From: Syntrophaceae bacterium
GTDB taxonomy: Bacteria; Desulfobacterota; Syntrophia; Syntrophales; Smithellaceae
Assembly: GCA_018056765.1 (NCBI GenBank)
Contig: JAGPFA010000009.1
Span: 1 to 64,000 of the forward strand
Direction: 5' to 3'
Length of the DNA: 64,000 bases
Made by a program: the position numbers and the translations under genes. The notes under the pieces are model-generated. The model did not search any database. It was given only the letters and a program-made list of their open reading frames with translations, and was not told the DNA's origin. Shown here one piece after another: positions 51,449-60,008 of the stretch; position 1 is the stretch's first letter, and each line of letters starts with the position of its first letter.

Positions 51449-52216
51449 CTATTTCTTTCTCGCGGCGGCAAGTTTCTCCTGAAGCGCATCGATGCGCCGG
51501 TGGTTATCCTCTGAACCTATATAGGATCTGAAGAGCCATTCATGCACCCGCATCGCCCCGTCAAGATCTTCATTGAGCACCTTGTGGGCAAGAGCCTTTG
51601 TTTCCTTCAGGCAGCCATGATCATAGGCCGCCATTTCACGAGCTATCTCGGCAACCGATTCCAGCAGCTTCCCTTCGGGAAACACCTTGCTGACATAACC
51701 CATTTTTTCCGCCTCGTAAGCATCATAGATCCGACCGGTAAGAGTCACCTCCTTGGCGCGGCCCAGCCCAATGATACGCCACAGCGGATCCATAATCGGC
51801 GTCAGGGAAAGCAGGATTTCCCGCTGGCCGAATTTCGCGCGCTCGGAGGCGTAGCGGATATCGCACATCATCGTCAGGTCAAACCCGCCCGCGATCGCCG
51901 GACCGCCCACAGCACAAATAACGGGTTGCTGACAGAACAAAATGGAGCGATAGGCCCGGTGAAATAAATTAATATAGGCCTCATTGGAAACCTTCTCCAG
52001 CTTACGGATCTCGTTCAAATCGAAACCGGCAGAAAAGTATTTCTCGCCCCCGGTAAGCACCACCACATTGACATCGTCGCGCGTAGCCAGCGAGGTAAAC
52101 AAAGCGGCCAGCTCACCGAGTACCTGCGGTGCCAGGGCATTGCCCTTTTCGGGCCGGTTGATTGTCACGGTGGCCACCTTCTCGTTCTCTGTCAACAGCA
52201 AATATTTTAAATCCAC
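51449..52216 (-). CDS. Enoyl-CoA hydratase/isomerase family protein
   Basis: A 255-residue crotonase-fold protein, starting VDLKYLLLT, with the oxyanion region FSAGFDLNEI and GGPAIAGGFDLTMMCDIRYAS. The standard hydratase glutamates are not clearly both present, so isomerase or other crotonase chemistry is possible. The start is a GTG at 52216, six bases after GGAGG. A TTGACA (52301-52306) on the minus strand lies upstream, but a matching -10 is weak. It is set apart from the tetR-dehydratase operon by the terminator. Confidence 0.85.
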   Translation of the reverse strand: MDLKYLLLTENEKVATVTINRPEKGNALAPQVLGELAALFTSLATRDDVNVVVLTGGEKYFSAGFDLNEIRKLEKVSNEAYINLFHRAYRSILFCQQPVICAVGGPAIAGGFDLTMMCDIRYASERAKFGQREILLSLTPIMDPLWRIIGLGRAKEVTLTGRIYDAYEAEKMGYVSKVFPEGKLLESVAEIAREMAAYDHGCLKETKALAHKVLNEDLDGAMRVHEWLFRSYIGSEDNHRRIDALQEKLAAARKK

Positions 52217-52323
52217 ATCCGTCCTCCAAAAATGTTTTCTTCTTCTGCAGCCGCCGCATAGGGTCAGTTACTGGACCTTCGCATAACTAATTTTGTTTTT
52301 TGTCAAGTTAAAATATAGCAAGT

Positions 52324-52492
52324 TTCGCGGGGAGTTTCCAGTTCCCAGTTCCCGGTTCCCGGTTCAAGATACTGTTATTTCTGATGCGTCAATACAACTC
52401 CGCCTTTTGGGTTACTGGTGCAACCGAAAAGGCGGGGATGAAAAAAACTGATTATTGAAAACCGGTAACTGGAAACTGTCAACTGTAGTTAT
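52324..52492. repeat. Noncoding block downstream of the first lipoprotein paralog
   Basis: This block is one of two near-copies (the other is 53633-53814). Its core is a hairpin, CCGCCTTTTGGGTT with AACCGAAAAGGCGG (52400-52435, one mismatch), flanked by a second, outer inverted repeat: AGTTTCCAGTT...CCCGGTT near 52333-52357 and AACCGGTAACTGGAAACT at 52460-52477. On the minus strand there is no T-run after the hairpin. The nested inverted repeats look like a small non-autonomous mobile element or recombination block rather than a terminator. Confidence 0.65.
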
Positions 52493-53596
52493 TTACCTTG
52501 TCAAAATGTATTTGCCGTTCTGGTAGCGGAAGAACATGGGGTAGCGTTCAGAGCCGACACCATCAAGCTTGTTGACGTAGTTAATGATGATTGCTGGTTC
52601 CATCCCACGCCGTATCAAGCTTGCTATCTTTTTGTTTGTTTCCAATTGGAAGCCAACACTACGTATTCTCAGCCCCACCAGTTCCTGATTGCCTTCCTTC
52701 ATGTCCTTGATCGTGCTTGCGAAGGCATCGCGCAACTCTGCCTCCATTGTACCGGGCTCGAGATAAAAGGCCATATCCAGTTCACGGTTTCGCTCCGCAA
52801 ACATCGGCATGATGGCATCGACATTGTGTTTTTCCAGTGCGCCGTATACCTTCTGGTACTCTGCATACAGGGGCGCTATTGCGCGGTCCAGCTCTTCGTC
52901 TGTTTTTAAATTGACTTGGTAATCCGGCATCTCTTCGCTGTTGAAAAAGGCCCATAGCGGCAACGATGAGGGAATGTCAATCTTGCGGGTATAGGTCCAG
53001 GAGTTGGCGTAACTCGGCCTGGCTACGGCCGTCACATCAAAGACCTGCACATCGCCATCTTTGTCCGGTGCAAATCCTTTGGTCGAATTAAAAACGCCCG
53101 ACGGACTGCTGCCGCCTGTGTGTGATTTGTTTGCATCCGCCGTCCCGTGAAAGTGCAAAGTGGCAACTGTGTAGATGTTTTTTTGGTCGGTAAGCTCACA
53201 AACCGTCAGGGCAATTTTTACATGACTGTTCGGGTTGATCTGTTCACCTCGTTTGGGGGGAAGCACGTCGAAAGCGATCGTATTTTCTCCCGAGCGCATG
53301 AGGTGGTTGACAGGCAGGGTCACGGTTGTCTGTCCCCACGAACTGGTATCAAACGTCACGATAACACCATTTACTTCAATGTAATTTGATACACCAAAGG
53401 CTTCCACCTTCAGTCTGTAAACCGGTTTTTTAAATAATAAACTCATCTTGTTCCCCTTTGTTCTTGTTTTCGGTTGTTCTTTGGCGCATCCTGCAGTGGC
53501 AAATAAAAGCAGCACCATAAGAGCCGCCGCCATGATACGGGAAAGACGCCATAAAGTGCTATAAATCGAGCTTGTCAAAACTTGTTCTTTTTGCAT
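52493..53596 (-). CDS. Lipoprotein of unknown function, paralog 1 (possible immunity protein)
   Basis: A 367-residue protein with a type II signal peptide ending in the lipobox LLLFATAGC (cysteine about residue 37), so it is membrane-anchored on the periplasmic side. The mature part has a beta-sandwich-like first half (VEAFGVSNYIEVNGVIVTF, VNHLMRSGENTIAFDVLPP) and a helical second half ending in YQNGKYILTR. It is about 60 percent similar by eye to the protein at 53815-54876. The pattern VNGxxVxxD...xPVNxWMxSGENTI recalls lipoproteins found next to toxin genes in secretion loci. A function as an immunity protein is inference. AGGAAGGA precedes the ATG. Confidence 0.6.
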   Translation of the reverse strand: MQKEQVLTSSIYSTLWRLSRIMAAALMVLLLFATAGCAKEQPKTRTKGNKMSLLFKKPVYRLKVEAFGVSNYIEVNGVIVTFDTSSWGQTTVTLPVNHLMRSGENTIAFDVLPPKRGEQINPNSHVKIALTVCELTDQKNIYTVATLHFHGTADANKSHTGGSSPSGVFNSTKGFAPDKDGDVQVFDVTAVARPSYANSWTYTRKIDIPSSLPLWAFFNSEEMPDYQVNLKTDEELDRAIAPLYAEYQKVYGALEKHNVDAIMPMFAERNRELDMAFYLEPGTMEAELRDAFASTIKDMKEGNQELVGLRIRSVGFQLETNKKIASLIRRGMEPAIIINYVNKLDGVGSERYPMFFRYQNGKYILTR

Positions 53597-53632
53597 CGGG
53601 TTTTTTCCTTCCTCATATTTTGGCGGGGCCGC

Positions 53633-53814
53633 CTCGCGGGGAGTTCCCAGTTCCCGGTTCCCGGTTTCCGGTTAAAGATACTGTTATTTCTGATGAGTCA
53701 ATAAAGCTCCGCCTTTTGGGTTACTGGTGCAACCGAAAAGGCGGGGATTGATGATATTTATTTTTTGTGCCGGAAAATGAAAACCTGTAACTGGAAACTG
53801 TCAACCGTGGTTAT
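53633..53814. repeat. Noncoding block downstream of the second lipoprotein paralog
   Basis: A near-copy of 52324-52492. The hairpin CCGCCTTTTGGGTT/AACCGAAAAGGCGG is at 53709-53744, with identical stem and loop. The 75 bases from AGATACTGTTATTTCTGATG through the hairpin are almost identical in both copies, and the outer ends are also conserved. The two blocks are about 1310 bases apart, one repeat unit of the tandem gene duplication. Confidence 0.7.
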
Positions 53815-54876
53815 TTACCTTGTCAAAATGTATTTGCCGTTCTGGTAGCGGAATAGCATGGGGTAGCTTTTCGATCCTAGATCCTTTTTCTTATTGACGT
53901 AGTTCAATATGATGGCATGATCCAGCCCTGTTCTTCGTAAACTGACGATCTTCTTGTTGTCTTCTAGGTGGTAGTCCACATTGCGAGGGCCTAATTCAAG
54001 TAATTCCAGATTGCCATTTTTTAAATCTGTCAAGGTGCTCATAAGAGATTCCCGCATACGCTTAGCTGTAGTGCCAGGTTCCATGTAAAACGCCATATCC
54101 GTCTCGCGGTTGCGCTCTTCAAACATCGGCAGAATCGCGTCAATGTCTTTTTTAGCCAGGGCGTCATGCACTTTTCGGTACTCAGCGAAGAGGGGTGCCA
54201 TAGCCGCCTCATACTCATCATCGCTCCGGGAATTCATTCTATGATCCGGCATCTCTTCGCTTTGGAAAAAGGTCCAGAGCGGAAGGGATGAGGGGATATT
54301 GATTTTGCGTTTAAAAGTCATTGCGCCTGCAAAATCTTCGTCTGCCGGCATCGGAGCGCCTGTTGCGTCAAAGACCTCGATATCGCCGGCTTTGTCCGGC
54401 GCGAAGTTTTTGAGAGAGCTATACATACCTGAGGGACTGCTGCCGGTCGTGTGAGATTGATGCTCGTCCTTTGTGGCGCTGAAATGCAGGGTCGCAACCG
54501 TATATTCCTTTTCTGGATCGGAAAGCTCATGAACCATCAGGGTGATCCGAACATAACTCCCGGGTTTGAACGGCTTACCCGGCTCGGGAGGGAAAAGATC
54601 ATAGCTGATCGTATTTTCCCCTGATCGCATCCAGTGGTTGATAGGCACTACAACCGCTGATTGACCTTCGTCGTCCACATCAAAAATAACAGTGCAGTCA
54701 TTTACATTAATAAAGTGGGAAACACCAAATGTCTCTACTTTCAGTGTGTACACAGGTTTTTTTTGCAGGATGCTCATGGTTTTGCCTTTCATCTTTTCTT
54801 TTGATTGCGCTTTTGTACATCCGCTGCTCACGGGCAGCAACAATATTACTGCGACGAGCAGCGCGAGCAAATGCAC
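53815..54876 (-). CDS. Lipoprotein of unknown function, paralog 2 (possible immunity protein)
   Basis: A 353-residue lipoprotein. The start is a GTG at 54876 opening MHLLALLVAVILLLPVSSGC, a normal lipoprotein signal with the lipobox cysteine at about residue 20. The longer in-frame reading runs 228 bases further, overlaps the upstream gene by more than 200 bases and has no signal character, so it is not used. The mature part parallels paralog 1 throughout: INVNDCTVIFDVD, PINHWMRSGENTISYDL, ATLHFSATKDEH, SSPSGMYSSLKNFAPDKAGD, and the common end YQNGKYILTR. It starts 16 bases after the stop of the 736-residue gene, so the two are probably cotranscribed. Confidence 0.6.
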   Translation of the reverse strand: MHLLALLVAVILLLPVSSGCTKAQSKEKMKGKTMSILQKKPVYTLKVETFGVSHFINVNDCTVIFDVDDEGQSAVVVPINHWMRSGENTISYDLFPPEPGKPFKPGSYVRITLMVHELSDPEKEYTVATLHFSATKDEHQSHTTGSSPSGMYSSLKNFAPDKAGDIEVFDATGAPMPADEDFAGAMTFKRKINIPSSLPLWTFFQSEEMPDHRMNSRSDDEYEAAMAPLFAEYRKVHDALAKKDIDAILPMFEERNRETDMAFYMEPGTTAKRMRESLMSTLTDLKNGNLELLELGPRNVDYHLEDNKKIVSLRRTGLDHAIILNYVNKKKDLGSKSYPMLFRYQNGKYILTR

Positions 54877-54892
54877 AGTGTTTCTCTCTTTC

Positions 54893-57103
54893 TCAGATAT
54901 CGAGCTTTTCAAATCCAGCCCCTTTCTGCTTATCTTTTTCGCTGCTCCATTCCGGCCACGTGCGCGGTTTGAAGAGCTCATATTTACCGCTTTTTTCTTC
55001 TCTTCGAGTAAAAACTTTATTTTTTGTGCTGGTTCCTTTACCTTTTTTTCCGCTTCCTCCCCATCCCCCATTGCTTTTGCTGCCGTTTTTGTTTTCTTCC
55101 ACACTCACTTCCGCATAATACAGATAGTAGATCGTTGCACCCGTGAAGATGAATTCACCGCCGACGGCTGGTTTTCCTTCGGCGGTAGTGGCAAAGAGGT
55201 CCATGACACCGCCGATGCCTTCCGTCTGACTGCGCGCGCCCTTGAGCTCGAAGCCGGCGCCGACCGTGATCTTAACATAAAAGATTTTGGCTTTCGCCTT
55301 AATCTTGCCTATCAGACTCACCGTCAGGGAGACGGAGCGATTGGCGGTTTTTTCTCCTTCGATGCTCAGCCATTTGTCTTTCGCCTTCTTTTGCCACGCC
55401 AGCGAAGCCCCCGCCTTACCGGAAATGATCAGATTGAGTTCAACCACCGCTTGGGCTGCCACTTTATTATTTCCGATGCCCTGGGCTGCTCTTTCACGCA
55501 CCATGGTCAGAAACGAGGAAATGCCTGGCGCACGTTTGATCAGCAGCTGGAGAATATCAACATGGACATCAGCGCCGATGAGCGGATCGAGCTTAAACTC
55601 GATTTTCCCCCCGAAATCGACATCATAATCGCCCTTGGACTCCAGTAATTCGACATTGGCACCCAGGGCCACTTTTGATTGAAGTTGCACTTTGACGATT
55701 TTCCCGTATTTCTTGTTTTCTTCTTCGGCTTCACTGGTCAGGGCGTCGATTCCCCTGGCAACACTTCCGGCAGCTGCACCAAGTTTAGGAAAATAGTCCT
55801 CGATCCTGCCTTTGTTGAATTTCCAGGTTGAATCACCGACGTAGTAACCCAACTCGCCTTCCAGAAACCAGGCGTCGAGGAATCTTTCTGCATTTCCGGA
55901 TTTAGTCTTTGCTTTGTCCGGATTGTAGCCGAAGTTGATTTTTCCCCACGATTTGAAAGGCGGGAAGGAATGAATCGTAGCGCGACGGGCGCTCCCGGCG
56001 GAACATCCCCGCGCGGAAATAATGTATTCTTCAGGAACCAGGGCATCCAGGTCAGGGACAAGGAAGCGCTTTATAAAAAGACCGAAGCGGTCAGTCATTT
56101 CAGTGGTTTTGTATTTTACTTTGAACTGGTGCGGGCTCTTCCAGGTTTCCTCGCCGCCATTTACCTTTATGGCGGGACAGCCCCTTTTCCCGAAACCGCA
56201 ATTTCCGGCAAAATTGACAGTCATTTCGTCAAATTTGTTCTGCTCGGATACCACCTGCAAGAGGTAGCGGGCCCCATCCGTTGGTCGGCCGCCCAGTACG
56301 TCCAGGACGTAGCCGCGATCGCCGTGTCCGCATTGCAGGCTGAATGCGGTAATGCTGCATTCGGGAACAAATTCCTGGGGGGACTTAAGCGGGGCTGCTA
56401 CAGCCGGTTTAACAGCCGTTGTGCCTGTACTGTAGTTTCGTTTCAGTATGGGGTTTTCCAGCAGGGCTTCGCGGTTTTTCGAGACGGTTTGGGCAAAGTC
56501 ATCGCCCAGAGAGCTTTGCCTGAGGCCCTGTTCCAGTTCGTCAACGCCTGCCTCGCCTTTGGTTTCCAAATGACGCACGGAAGCTTCCAGAACGCCGCGG
56601 TAAACAAAGGCCAGACCTTCGGCCAGACGCTCCGACGCCAGAAATACATCGCCGTCACCATACAATCTGAAGTCGTTGTCTTTTTCATCGGTTTGCCCCC
56701 AAGCATAGCTCACGCCCCGTTCCAGACTGTGTGAGGCTTCCCGCAAGCGCCGGCCCATTTCCTGTCCGGTGAAGGGCAATCGAAGCGTCTCGCGAATCCA
56801 GTCTCCCGACCAGAAGGCATGAGAAGGCACACGGACCACCGCGACAAGCGGCTCGCGCAGACCGAGGCGATTCAGATGCCAACTCGAACCGAAACCAATG
56901 CGGTTTTCCATAATGTTATGGGCCAGCACACGAAGTAAGGCAGGTGTGGTTTCACCCACAGGCAGCAGGACACCTGTCTCGCGCCGGACGATCGCTTCTA
57001 CCTTGCCGTTGCCGGCAAACCACAGGGCGTTTCTGACCTGTCCAGCCCGCTTCTTGTTTTCGGATTCCCTGAAGGGATCATATCTGTAAAAGATTGGTGG
57101 CAT
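54893..57103 (-). CDS. Large protein of unknown function, possible secreted effector (736 residues)
   Basis: I do not recognise a family. Residues about 1-230 are alpha-rich and hold GSSWHLNRLGLREPLVAVV and GVSYAWGQTDEKDNDFRLYG. Residues about 240-370 form a cysteine-containing block (VPECSITAFSLQCGHGDRGY, FAGNCGFGKRGCPAIKVNGG, ISARGCSAG). About 440-650 is a strongly repetitive beta/alpha part (KVALGANVELLESKGDYDVD, AGFELKGARSQTEGIGG), followed by PAVGGEFIFTGATIYYLYYAEV, after which a Gly-Lys-Ser-rich, positively charged tail ends the protein. There is no N-terminal signal peptide. The upstream promoter is strong (57243-57271). Large soluble proteins ending in such FTGxxxYYxxYAE blocks occur in type VI secretion loci, and lipoprotein genes follow, so a toxin role is my inference only. 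Confidence 0.55.
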   Translation of the reverse strand: MPPIFYRYDPFRESENKKRAGQVRNALWFAGNGKVEAIVRRETGVLLPVGETTPALLRVLAHNIMENRIGFGSSWHLNRLGLREPLVAVVRVPSHAFWSGDWIRETLRLPFTGQEMGRRLREASHSLERGVSYAWGQTDEKDNDFRLYGDGDVFLASERLAEGLAFVYRGVLEASVRHLETKGEAGVDELEQGLRQSSLGDDFAQTVSKNREALLENPILKRNYSTGTTAVKPAVAAPLKSPQEFVPECSITAFSLQCGHGDRGYVLDVLGGRPTDGARYLLQVVSEQNKFDEMTVNFAGNCGFGKRGCPAIKVNGGEETWKSPHQFKVKYKTTEMTDRFGLFIKRFLVPDLDALVPEEYIISARGCSAGSARRATIHSFPPFKSWGKINFGYNPDKAKTKSGNAERFLDAWFLEGELGYYVGDSTWKFNKGRIEDYFPKLGAAAGSVARGIDALTSEAEEENKKYGKIVKVQLQSKVALGANVELLESKGDYDVDFGGKIEFKLDPLIGADVHVDILQLLIKRAPGISSFLTMVRERAAQGIGNNKVAAQAVVELNLIISGKAGASLAWQKKAKDKWLSIEGEKTANRSVSLTVSLIGKIKAKAKIFYVKITVGAGFELKGARSQTEGIGGVMDLFATTAEGKPAVGGEFIFTGATIYYLYYAEVSVEENKNGSKSNGGWGGSGKKGKGTSTKNKVFTRREEKSGKYELFKPRTWPEWSSEKDKQKGAGFEKLDI

Positions 57104-57242
57104 AATGCTTCTCTTTCTTGGCTAAGCAGCAAAGTGTTATTAAGCCGCGCGCAATGACAATGCGTTAACACCAGGCGCTGACGCAATGATTCCACGCTGC
57201 AAATTGTAAGTGTTGAATCTGTTACTGTTATTTGTGAGGGGT

Positions 57243-57271
57243 TAAATAATGTGTCACAAAAGATTTGTCAA
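57243..57271 (-). promoter_or_regulatory. Sigma-70-type promoter for the effector-like gene
   Basis: On the minus strand a perfect TTGACA (57266-57271) is followed after 17 bases by TATTTA (57243-57248). Initiation near 57236 would leave about 130 bases before the ATG at 57103. It controls the 736-residue gene and probably the paralog-2 lipoprotein as well. The 298-base spacer 57104-57401 contains no other feature. Confidence 0.65.
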
Positions 57272-57401
57272 GAAAAAAATTGCTTGACTGCGGCAAAGGA
57301 AAAAACAGAGATTTGGTTTTTATGCATGCCACCGCCGGTAGACGGCCGGGCTAGCCGCCGCATAGCGGCCAAAACAGCGATGGCTTTTTTGTCTTTTTGC
57401 G

Positions 57402-57743
57402 TCAGAGTTTTGCACAGGAAGAGACAAAATCGGCAATTTGCGTTTCATTCAGCCCCAGACCAGGCTTGCCGTCGAGACGCTTGACGATCATACCTTTTTC
57501 AAAAAGCACAAGCGTGGGAAAAACATCGATTCCGTATAAATCGGCGATACGTTCCTCATCATCGATCACCAAAAGCAGATTGTCCGCGCCCGCAAGCCTT
57601 TGCTTTTCAAACACCGGCAGCGCCTTGCGGCAATAAGGACACCATGTGACGTAAATCATGGCGACGACCCTGGGGCTTCCGGCAAGCGCCCTTTCCAGAT
57701 CGATTACATTATCGACGGTTGGACACGACTCGTCCCGGTTCAT
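57402..57743 (-). CDS. Thioredoxin-like protein
   Basis: A 113-residue thioredoxin-fold protein with the active site TWCPYCRKAL (CPYC, as in glutaredoxin-like or thioredoxin-like proteins) and the cis-proline region DVFPTLVLFEKG. It has no signal peptide, so it works in the cytoplasm as a disulfide reductase. The start is ATG 57743, five bases after GGGAGG; the longer reading adds seven codons without support. It is separated from the effector-like promoter by the spacer. Confidence 0.85.
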   Translation of the reverse strand: MNRDESCPTVDNVIDLERALAGSPRVVAMIYVTWCPYCRKALPVFEKQRLAGADNLLLVIDDEERIADLYGIDVFPTLVLFEKGMIVKRLDGKPGLGLNETQIADFVSSCAKL

Positions 57744-57824
57744 CTGTGCCTCCCTGTAAAACACTGTTCAGCCGATGCGCGCCGAGTCCGGCCGACGCGC
57801 ATCGGCGGGTCTTTTGCACTGCTT

Positions 57825-58613
57825 TTATTTTTTCAGGGGCCCTCCTGATACAAACCTTTGCTGCAGGCTTCTCATGCCTTTGAGCCACCGGTCGTAATCC
57901 GCCGCCTTGCGTTGCATATAGGATTTGACTTCCTTATGGGGCAGAATCAAAAATTCATCGGCGGCAAATGACTCCATCACCGCATCCGCCAGTTGCTCCA
58001 CTTTCATCAGTCCATCCACGCCGGCTACTCCTCCGCCCGCATAGCCGCGGGTCATCTCCGACTCGACCGCCTGCGGGCACAGCAAAAATATCTGAATACC
58101 CTGATCCCCGTAAGTGATAGAGAGGTTCTCGGCCAGCCCCACAGCGGCATGCTTCGTTACCGAATAGGGTAAAGAACCGATCTGGCTTAAAAGCCCAGCC
58201 GCCGAGGCGGTAATCATGATCGCGCCACCTCCCTGTCTGATCATATCCGGGATAACCGCACGTGCCACAAATACATGCGCCAGCACGTTGATTTCCCAGA
58301 TGCGCTGCCATATATCGTTGGCCACTTCATAGCCGCCGGGTGCACCGAGAATTCCCGCGTTGGAACAAACGAGATCCACCCGCCCGTATTTATCCCGGGC
58401 GAATTTTGCCAGTCGGATCACATCATCTTCTTTGCTTACATCACACAGCAGGGCATCTCCTTTAATTTCAGCCGCTGTCTCTTTCGCGCCCGCCTCGTTG
58501 ACGTCTGCCGCAATAACGGCTTGGGCGCCTTCTTTGGCAAACCTCTGGCACAACCCACGGCCGATGCCGGAGGCCGCGCCTGTCACAATAATTATTTTTC
58601 CCTTAATTTCCAT
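57825..58613 (-). CDS. Short-chain dehydrogenase/reductase (SDR)
   Basis: A 262-residue classical SDR with the motif TGAASGIGRGLC, the NAGILG strand and the catalytic SVTKHAAVG preceded by the serine ITASAAG. The catalytic tyrosine-lysine pair is YSVTK. Substrate is unknown; the family covers 3-hydroxy and 3-oxoacyl-type compounds. GAGG precedes the ATG. It is the upstream gene of the thioredoxin-like gene, 81 bases apart. Confidence 0.85.
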   Translation of the reverse strand: MEIKGKIIIVTGAASGIGRGLCQRFAKEGAQAVIAADVNEAGAKETAAEIKGDALLCDVSKEDDVIRLAKFARDKYGRVDLVCSNAGILGAPGGYEVANDIWQRIWEINVLAHVFVARAVIPDMIRQGGGAIMITASAAGLLSQIGSLPYSVTKHAAVGLAENLSITYGDQGIQIFLLCPQAVESEMTRGYAGGGVAGVDGLMKVEQLADAVMESFAADEFLILPHKEVKSYMQRKAADYDRWLKGMRSLQQRFVSGGPLKK

Positions 58614-59183
58614 TTCATATCCTCACTTCTTTATTTTTCCATCGCGGTGATTGCTCCCCCCGCGCTTCTCGCCTGATGCATCCAACATCAGCCCGCTTAC
58701 AAAAGCAAAGCTTTGAAAAACTACTCTTATTCGTCATGCCGGCGCAGGCAGGCCTTCGCGCGGGTATGACGACATTGCCGGTTGGCAGGGTTTGGCAAAT
58801 CTGTCACGAGCCATGAGCCATCCACCATTCACCAGCGTCCACCCCCGGCCTGCTAGGGCAGGCCACCCCTCGCCACCCTTCGACAGGCTCAGGGCGAGCG
58901 GGGGACACGAAGGATGCGCTGCGCGTTTTTATTGACCGTTCGTGCTGAGCGTGTCGAAGCATGAGATCTTTGAATAATACCTCCTCCACTCATTCCGGGC
59001 TTGACCCGGAATCCCCAAAGCACTTGATAACACTGGATACAGGCTTTCGCCTGTATGACGACATTGCCGGTTGGCAGGGTTTGGCAAAGCTCTCTGAAGC
59101 TGATGAAAACGGACTGTCGATCATTTTTTGTGCCACATAGCATCTAACTCTTGAGTGATGATTGGCGAAATCTCATGCGCCAA
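58614..59183. repeat. Repeat-filled spacer between the SDR and proC genes
   Basis: No gene is seen in this 570-base spacer. A 36-base sequence at 58764-58799 recurs exactly at 59053-59088. The palindrome ATTCCGGG-CTTGA-CCCGGAAT lies at 58992-59012. Around 58731-58772, TCGTCAT is matched inversely by ATGACGA, and another, CAGGCTTTCGCCTG, lies near 59040-59053. Units of the CTTCGACAGGCTCAG family occur near 58878 and, inverted, near 58950. The layout is typical of accumulated noncoding repeats (REP or MITE-like) rather than regulation. Confidence 0.75.
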
Positions 59184-60008
59184 TCACATTTTTTGGTTGC
59201 CGGCAAGCTCTTTGGCGCGCTTTGCCGCCGCCTCGACAGCGTCGATCAAAGTGGCCCGGATTTTACCTTCTTCAAGAACTTTCAAGCCGGCGGCGGTTGT
59301 CCCTCCCGGTGAGGTGACCATATTTTTGAGCTGCGCCGGGTGCTTGGCCCCCATCAAGCACAAACTTGCCGCGCCGAGCATGGTCTGGGCAGCCAGCTTT
59401 TCGGCAAGCTCTCGCGTCAGGCCCAGTTGCACACCGGCATCGGCAAGGGCTTCAATCATCACAAAGCAATAGGCAGGACCGCTGCCGCTCAAGCCGGTGA
59501 CCGCATCCATCATTTTTTCATCTACCTCCATCGCGAGACCGACCGCGTTGAAGATGGCCAGAGCGTAATTTACGTCTTCCTTTTTGGCATACCTGCCGGC
59601 GGCAACGGCGGCGGCTCCCTGACCCGCCAGCGCGTTGACGTTGGGCATTACACGCACAACACGCGGTTTTTTGGTCAAAAGCTTTTCGATGGCATCACTG
59701 GAGACACCCGCCGCGATGGAAATAAAGAGTTTACCGGCATTGACCGCAGGGCGAATATTTTTCAGGACTTTCTCAAACTGCTGCGGCTTGACGGCCAGCA
59801 CAATAATGTCCGCCTCCTGGACCGCTTTTTTGTTATCGCGGCTTACCTGCACCTTTAAAGAAGTGGCAAGTTCTTTAAGCCTCGGCTGGTCGATATCCGT
59901 TACGGTGATGCTCTTCGAAGGGGCTATTCTGCGCCTGATCATTCCCCGCACAAGAATGCTCCCCATCTTCCCGCCACCGATAAACGCTATTTTTTTGCCG
60001 GCAAACAT
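59184..60008 (-). CDS. proC: Pyrroline-5-carboxylate reductase
   Basis: Last step of proline synthesis, reducing pyrroline-5-carboxylate with NAD(P)H. The 274-residue protein has the N-terminal dinucleotide-binding motif GGGKMGSIL and the C-terminal proC signature around AVTGLSGSGPAYCF. The start is ATG 60008 with GGGGGAGGAG upstream; an 11-codon longer reading is not needed. It stands next to the plus-strand hydrolase with a short divergent gap (60009-60135). Confidence 0.95.
   Translation of the reverse strand: MFAGKKIAFIGGGKMGSILVRGMIRRRIAPSKSITVTDIDQPRLKELATSLKVQVSRDNKKAVQEADIIVLAVKPQQFEKVLKNIRPAVNAGKLFISIAAGVSSDAIEKLLTKKPRVVRVMPNVNALAGQGAAAVAAGRYAKKEDVNYALAIFNAVGLAMEVDEKMMDAVTGLSGSGPAYCFVMIEALADAGVQLGLTRELAEKLAAQTMLGAASLCLMGAKHPAQLKNMVTSPGGTTAAGLKVLEEGKIRATLIDAVEAAAKRAKELAGNQKM

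Noticed and set aside
52400-52435. Standard terminator after the first lipoprotein
   Set aside because: The hairpin is strong, but no T-run follows on the minus strand, so I list it as part of the repeat block.
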